A stretch of DNA of 64,000 bases from NCBI GenBank assembly GCA_037444845.1, contig JBBILQ010000007.1, positions 1-64,000 on the forward strand, written 5' to 3'. The DNA comes from JARYMI01 sp037444845. Its GTDB lineage: Bacteria; Acidobacteriota; Aminicenantia; Aminicenantales; UBA8522. The notes under the pieces are model-generated. The model did not search any database. It was given only the letters and a program-made list of their open reading frames with translations, and was not told the origin of the DNA. This document shows positions 61,434 through 64,000 of this stretch, in pieces; the stretch's first letter is position 1; the number at the start of each line of letters is the position of its first letter. A program made the position numbers and the translations under genes.

Positions 61434-61614
61434 TTATGTGATGTTATTTGTGAGACGCACCACTTGCTGCCGGGGGAGCTCGATCGTGCCGTCGAGCTGA
61501 ATGGCAAGAAGAGTGACAATTTGCATGCCCAGGGTTTTTGTTTTATAGATGTCCAAGTCCTCCGGAAGCCTAACCCCATTGTCCCGGACTGAAAGAAGCC
61601 GGAGAAGTCTCGGG
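61434..61614 (-). pseudogene. C-terminal fragment of a sensor histidine kinase
   Basis: A minus-strand frame reads VRDNGVRLPEDLD then KTKTLGMQIVTLLAIQLDGT and IELPRQQ before a TAA at 61434-61436. This is the end of the GHKL ATPase domain (DNGxGLP and LGMQIV boxes) of a HisKA_2-type sensor kinase. The frame has no start and merges into the 3' end of hrpA, so it is debris. Confidence 0.6.
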
Positions 61615-64000
61615 TCACGTCAGAGATTCAATTTCTTTGAGCTTAATGGCCAGGCGCTTAGGGGATACGGGCACCGAGGTTTTAAGCTCCGGCGCGAAAA
61701 GAGAAACCTTGAATTCCTCGACCAGCCAGCCGAACTCCTCGATGGCTGCTTTCTTTTCAGGTGAGGCCGCTTGCGACGTTTTCTTTTTCAAACGCTCGAT
61801 AGCCTTGATGTACGGTCTAACCTGCTCCGCCTTACGACGATCCTTTTCCAGGTCGATCCTGGCGCGTTCGGCCCGGATCTCGAGTGCTTTTAGAAAACGC
61901 GGCAGGTGGATGAGACGGTCGAGGGTGCAAATCTCCAGAAAATTCGGCGGCGCCAGGGTTTCGAGGCTTTTTCTCATTTCTTCGGCCAGCGCGGACACGG
62001 CGGGGCCGGTGCGTTGGCTCGCCGCGATCGAACCGATTGCCTCTCTGGTTTTCCGGTGCTGAGCGAGGATGGCGAAGGTCGTCTCACGGAGGAGATGGCT
62101 CTTCTCGAAGAGGCCGCGAAGCACGGTCTCGGAATAGGTTTCGATCTCCTGCGGGCTGCGGAGGTCTCTCTGGAAAACTTCCTTCCTGATCGTTTCAAAC
62201 ATTCCCTTTTCGACGGCTCCTTTGCCGCCGAAAAACAGGGCTGCTTTCTCGTATTCCTCAAACAGGTTAAGATACCGGCGCAGGAACTCCAGGTCCTTGG
62301 CGAACCTCGCCTCTAACAGCGCCGCGACCCCCCTGACGTGACATGATAGAGCTTCTTCTTTTGTCCTGAAGAGACTGACGTTGACACCCTTTTCTGTTGC
62401 TTCAAGAGCTGGATAAGCGAGCATGAACGGTCCGACCTGGACGCTCTCCGGAAGGGGCTGGAAATTCGACGCGGTCACGCTTCCTTTTTCCCATGCGGCG
62501 CGGGCTTTTTGCCATTCAGGGGAATCCTCGGGAACAAACGGTGTTGAACTTTCCCGGCGCAACAAGTGCAGGTTTCGGCTGGCCGCCACTTCGCGGCCCC
62601 GGTCGTCAACGACCGCCAGCCGAATTTTCAAGTGAGCAGGAACCTCAGCCCTGGCCCATTCGGTCGCGGGAATGTCCACCTGGAACTTCTTCTTGACGAA
62701 GTTGGCTAATGTTTCATAAAGAGAAAGGTCGGTTCTTTTCATCTCGCGGACGATGATGTCAACCGTGTCGGAAATGGGCATGAGTCGCTTCCGGCAATTC
62801 TTGGGAAGCCCTCTGATGAGCGCCGCAATTTTTTCCCGGAAATATCCGGGCACGGCCCAGTCCAAGGTTGTCGCCGGAATAGTGGAAAGGCCAGAATAGG
62901 GAATACGGAGCGTCGCTCCGTCGTCGGCGTCGCCGGGCGCGAACCTGTAAGATAGCTGGAAGCTGCGTTCCCCGATGGCAAGCTCATCCGGATAGCCGGC
63001 GAGCTCCTCCTCGTCGGGAAAGTCAACGAGAAGGTCCTTTTCGTCGAGTCTCAAGAAAGAATCGCTCTTTGCTTGTTTGAGACGGTTTTCGAGCCCGCGG
63101 AGGTCGAAGATTCCGGACAAACGCCGGGAGTAAAAGTCGGCGATGGTCTGCTCGTCCACCATGATGTTTCGGCGCCTCAGCTTATCCTCCATCTTGAGGA
63201 TTTTCTCCTGCAAGGCGAGATTGTGCTGGAGAAAGGAGGGCGGATCCTTGATTTGTCCCTCGAGCAGAGCGTCGTTGACAAAAATTTTGTGGGCTTCCTC
63301 CGGGTTTTTTGGGCCGTAGGCCACGTCGCGGCCGGAGACAATCTCGAGGCCATGGAGAGTTACGCGTTCTTTAGCCCGGACCTCGCCGCGGTCTTTATCC
63401 CAGCGGGGCTCTGAATAAGAATACCGGCACTGGCCGCCGGCCAGGTTTTCCAGCCAGTCGGGATCGATCCTTGCGGCCGTGCGGGCGTACAACCTCGATG
63501 TTCGGACCATCTCGGCCGCGACGATCCAAGGACGGGATTTATTGAACAACGACGAACCGGGGAAGATCATGACCTCCCGGCCTTTCGCGGCCTGGTAGAT
63601 GTTTTTCTCCTTGTGGACGGCGATGTTGGAAAGGAAACCGCTCAGGATGGCCCGGTGGATTCCGGCGTAGAGCGCCGGCGACATTTCAACTTTGTGCGTG
63701 CGCCCGGGAGGAATCTTCTGTTCCCTCAGGATGAGGATGATCTGGTCATGGACAAAAGCCCACTCCCGCATCCGGGCGAAAGACAGAAAATGGTCACGGC
63801 AGAATTTCTTCCGCCGGCTTTGAGAGCTCAGGTTCTCTTCAGCGCTGTGGTAGCTGTCCCAGATGTTGAGGAAGACAAAGAAGTCAGAGTCAGGATGAGA
63901 GAAGGCAGCCTGGGCCTGGTCGGCCTGTCTTTCTTTTTCCGGAGGCCTTTCCCGCGGGTCGCGGATGCTCAGGGCTGAAGCGATGACAGCCACCTCCCGG
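61615..64000 (-). CDS. hrpA: ATP-dependent RNA helicase HrpA, 3' part (runs off the window edge)
   Basis: The visible 794 residues are the C-terminal part of a DEAH-box helicase. The frame is still open at the edge, where VIASALSIRDPRERPPEK is the ratchet/winged-helix region typical of HrpA; it is followed by FVFLNIWDSY, the OB-like region and the DUF3418 domain (AIPATTLDWAVPGYFREKI in parts, LRIPYSGLS) found only in HrpA. The DEAH motor domain must lie beyond 64000. The C-terminus ends ...PVSPKRLAIKLKEIESLT. Role: RNA helicase in ribosome rescue or mRNA processing, by family. Confidence 0.9.
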   Translation of the reverse strand, partial: REVAVIASALSIRDPRERPPEKERQADQAQAAFSHPDSDFFVFLNIWDSYHSAEENLSSQSRRKKFCRDHFLSFARMREWAFVHDQIILILREQKIPPGRTHKVEMSPALYAGIHRAILSGFLSNIAVHKEKNIYQAAKGREVMIFPGSSLFNKSRPWIVAAEMVRTSRLYARTAARIDPDWLENLAGGQCRYSYSEPRWDKDRGEVRAKERVTLHGLEIVSGRDVAYGPKNPEEAHKIFVNDALLEGQIKDPPSFLQHNLALQEKILKMEDKLRRRNIMVDEQTIADFYSRRLSGIFDLRGLENRLKQAKSDSFLRLDEKDLLVDFPDEEELAGYPDELAIGERSFQLSYRFAPGDADDGATLRIPYSGLSTIPATTLDWAVPGYFREKIAALIRGLPKNCRKRLMPISDTVDIIVREMKRTDLSLYETLANFVKKKFQVDIPATEWARAEVPAHLKIRLAVVDDRGREVAASRNLHLLRRESSTPFVPEDSPEWQKARAAWEKGSVTASNFQPLPESVQVGPFMLAYPALEATEKGVNVSLFRTKEEALSCHVRGVAALLEARFAKDLEFLRRYLNLFEEYEKAALFFGGKGAVEKGMFETIRKEVFQRDLRSPQEIETYSETVLRGLFEKSHLLRETTFAILAQHRKTREAIGSIAASQRTGPAVSALAEEMRKSLETLAPPNFLEICTLDRLIHLPRFLKALEIRAERARIDLEKDRRKAEQVRPYIKAIERLKKKTSQAASPEKKAAIEEFGWLVEEFKVSLFAPELKTSVPVSPKRLAIKLKEIESLT

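Overview
The window is bacterial, dense, mostly GC-rich DNA with no rRNA or tRNA gene that I can see. The gene set points to an anaerobic or facultative member of the Acidobacteriota/Aminicenantota (candidate phylum Aminicenantes) type. Pointers are a zinc-ribbon Ser/Thr kinase fused to formylglycine-generating-enzyme-like and hydrolase domains, many TAT-exported Gfo/Idh/MocA oxidoreductases, a DUF5916 outer-membrane protein, TPR-rich secreted hydrolases, a membrane pyrophosphatase and hgcAB. This placement is inference from gene content, not from a marker alignment.

Layout. 0-9.5 kb: a PBP4-type D,D-carboxypeptidase, a membrane phosphodiesterase, the kinase fusion, a metallophosphoesterase, an anti-sigma factor next to a wrecked ECF sigma gene, and a kelch protein. 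9.5-16.5 kb: an IS91-type transposase remnant, thiolase plus 3-hydroxyacyl-CoA dehydrogenase, recA, superoxide dismutase, corA and two small membrane proteins. 16.6-34.5 kb: a propeller lipoprotein, the DUF5916 protein, a SagB-like oxidoreductase, serine-hydrolase/TPR and metalloprotease/TPR proteins, uvrA, a DUF3311/sodium-solute symporter pair, an M20 amidohydrolase, mntP and an M29-like aminopeptidase. 34.7-45 kb: tandem Gfo/Idh/MocA genes, hppA flanked by kinase/TPR debris, a DUF4143 ATPase, and a TAT-Gfo/DUF1080/ThuA sugar module. 45.0-47.0 kb: a three-gene operon of a cysteine-rich MarR regulator, hgcA and hgcB, the mercury-methylation pair. 47-50.9 kb: a TAT class V aminotransferase, an S9 peptidase and a PAS protein. 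51-60.9 kb: a long minus-strand operon joining two sugar oxidoreductases and a TIM-barrel isomerase to a seven-heme cytochrome c, a membrane cytochrome-b-like protein, ApbE, a discoidin-like protein and an Agl23-like glycosyltransferase. The right edge holds the 3' part of hrpA.

The most notable content is (1) the regulator-hgcA-hgcB operon, with nested palindromes lying exactly between its -35 and -10; (2) a 154-bp MITE present in three identical copies, each with imperfect terminal inverted repeats, a perfect 4-bp target duplication and a built-in intrinsic terminator; (3) the tightly overlapped sugar-oxidation/cytochrome operon; and (4) a surprising amount of gene debris (ECF sigma, IS91 transposase, kinase, TPR and histidine-kinase fragments) between intact genes.
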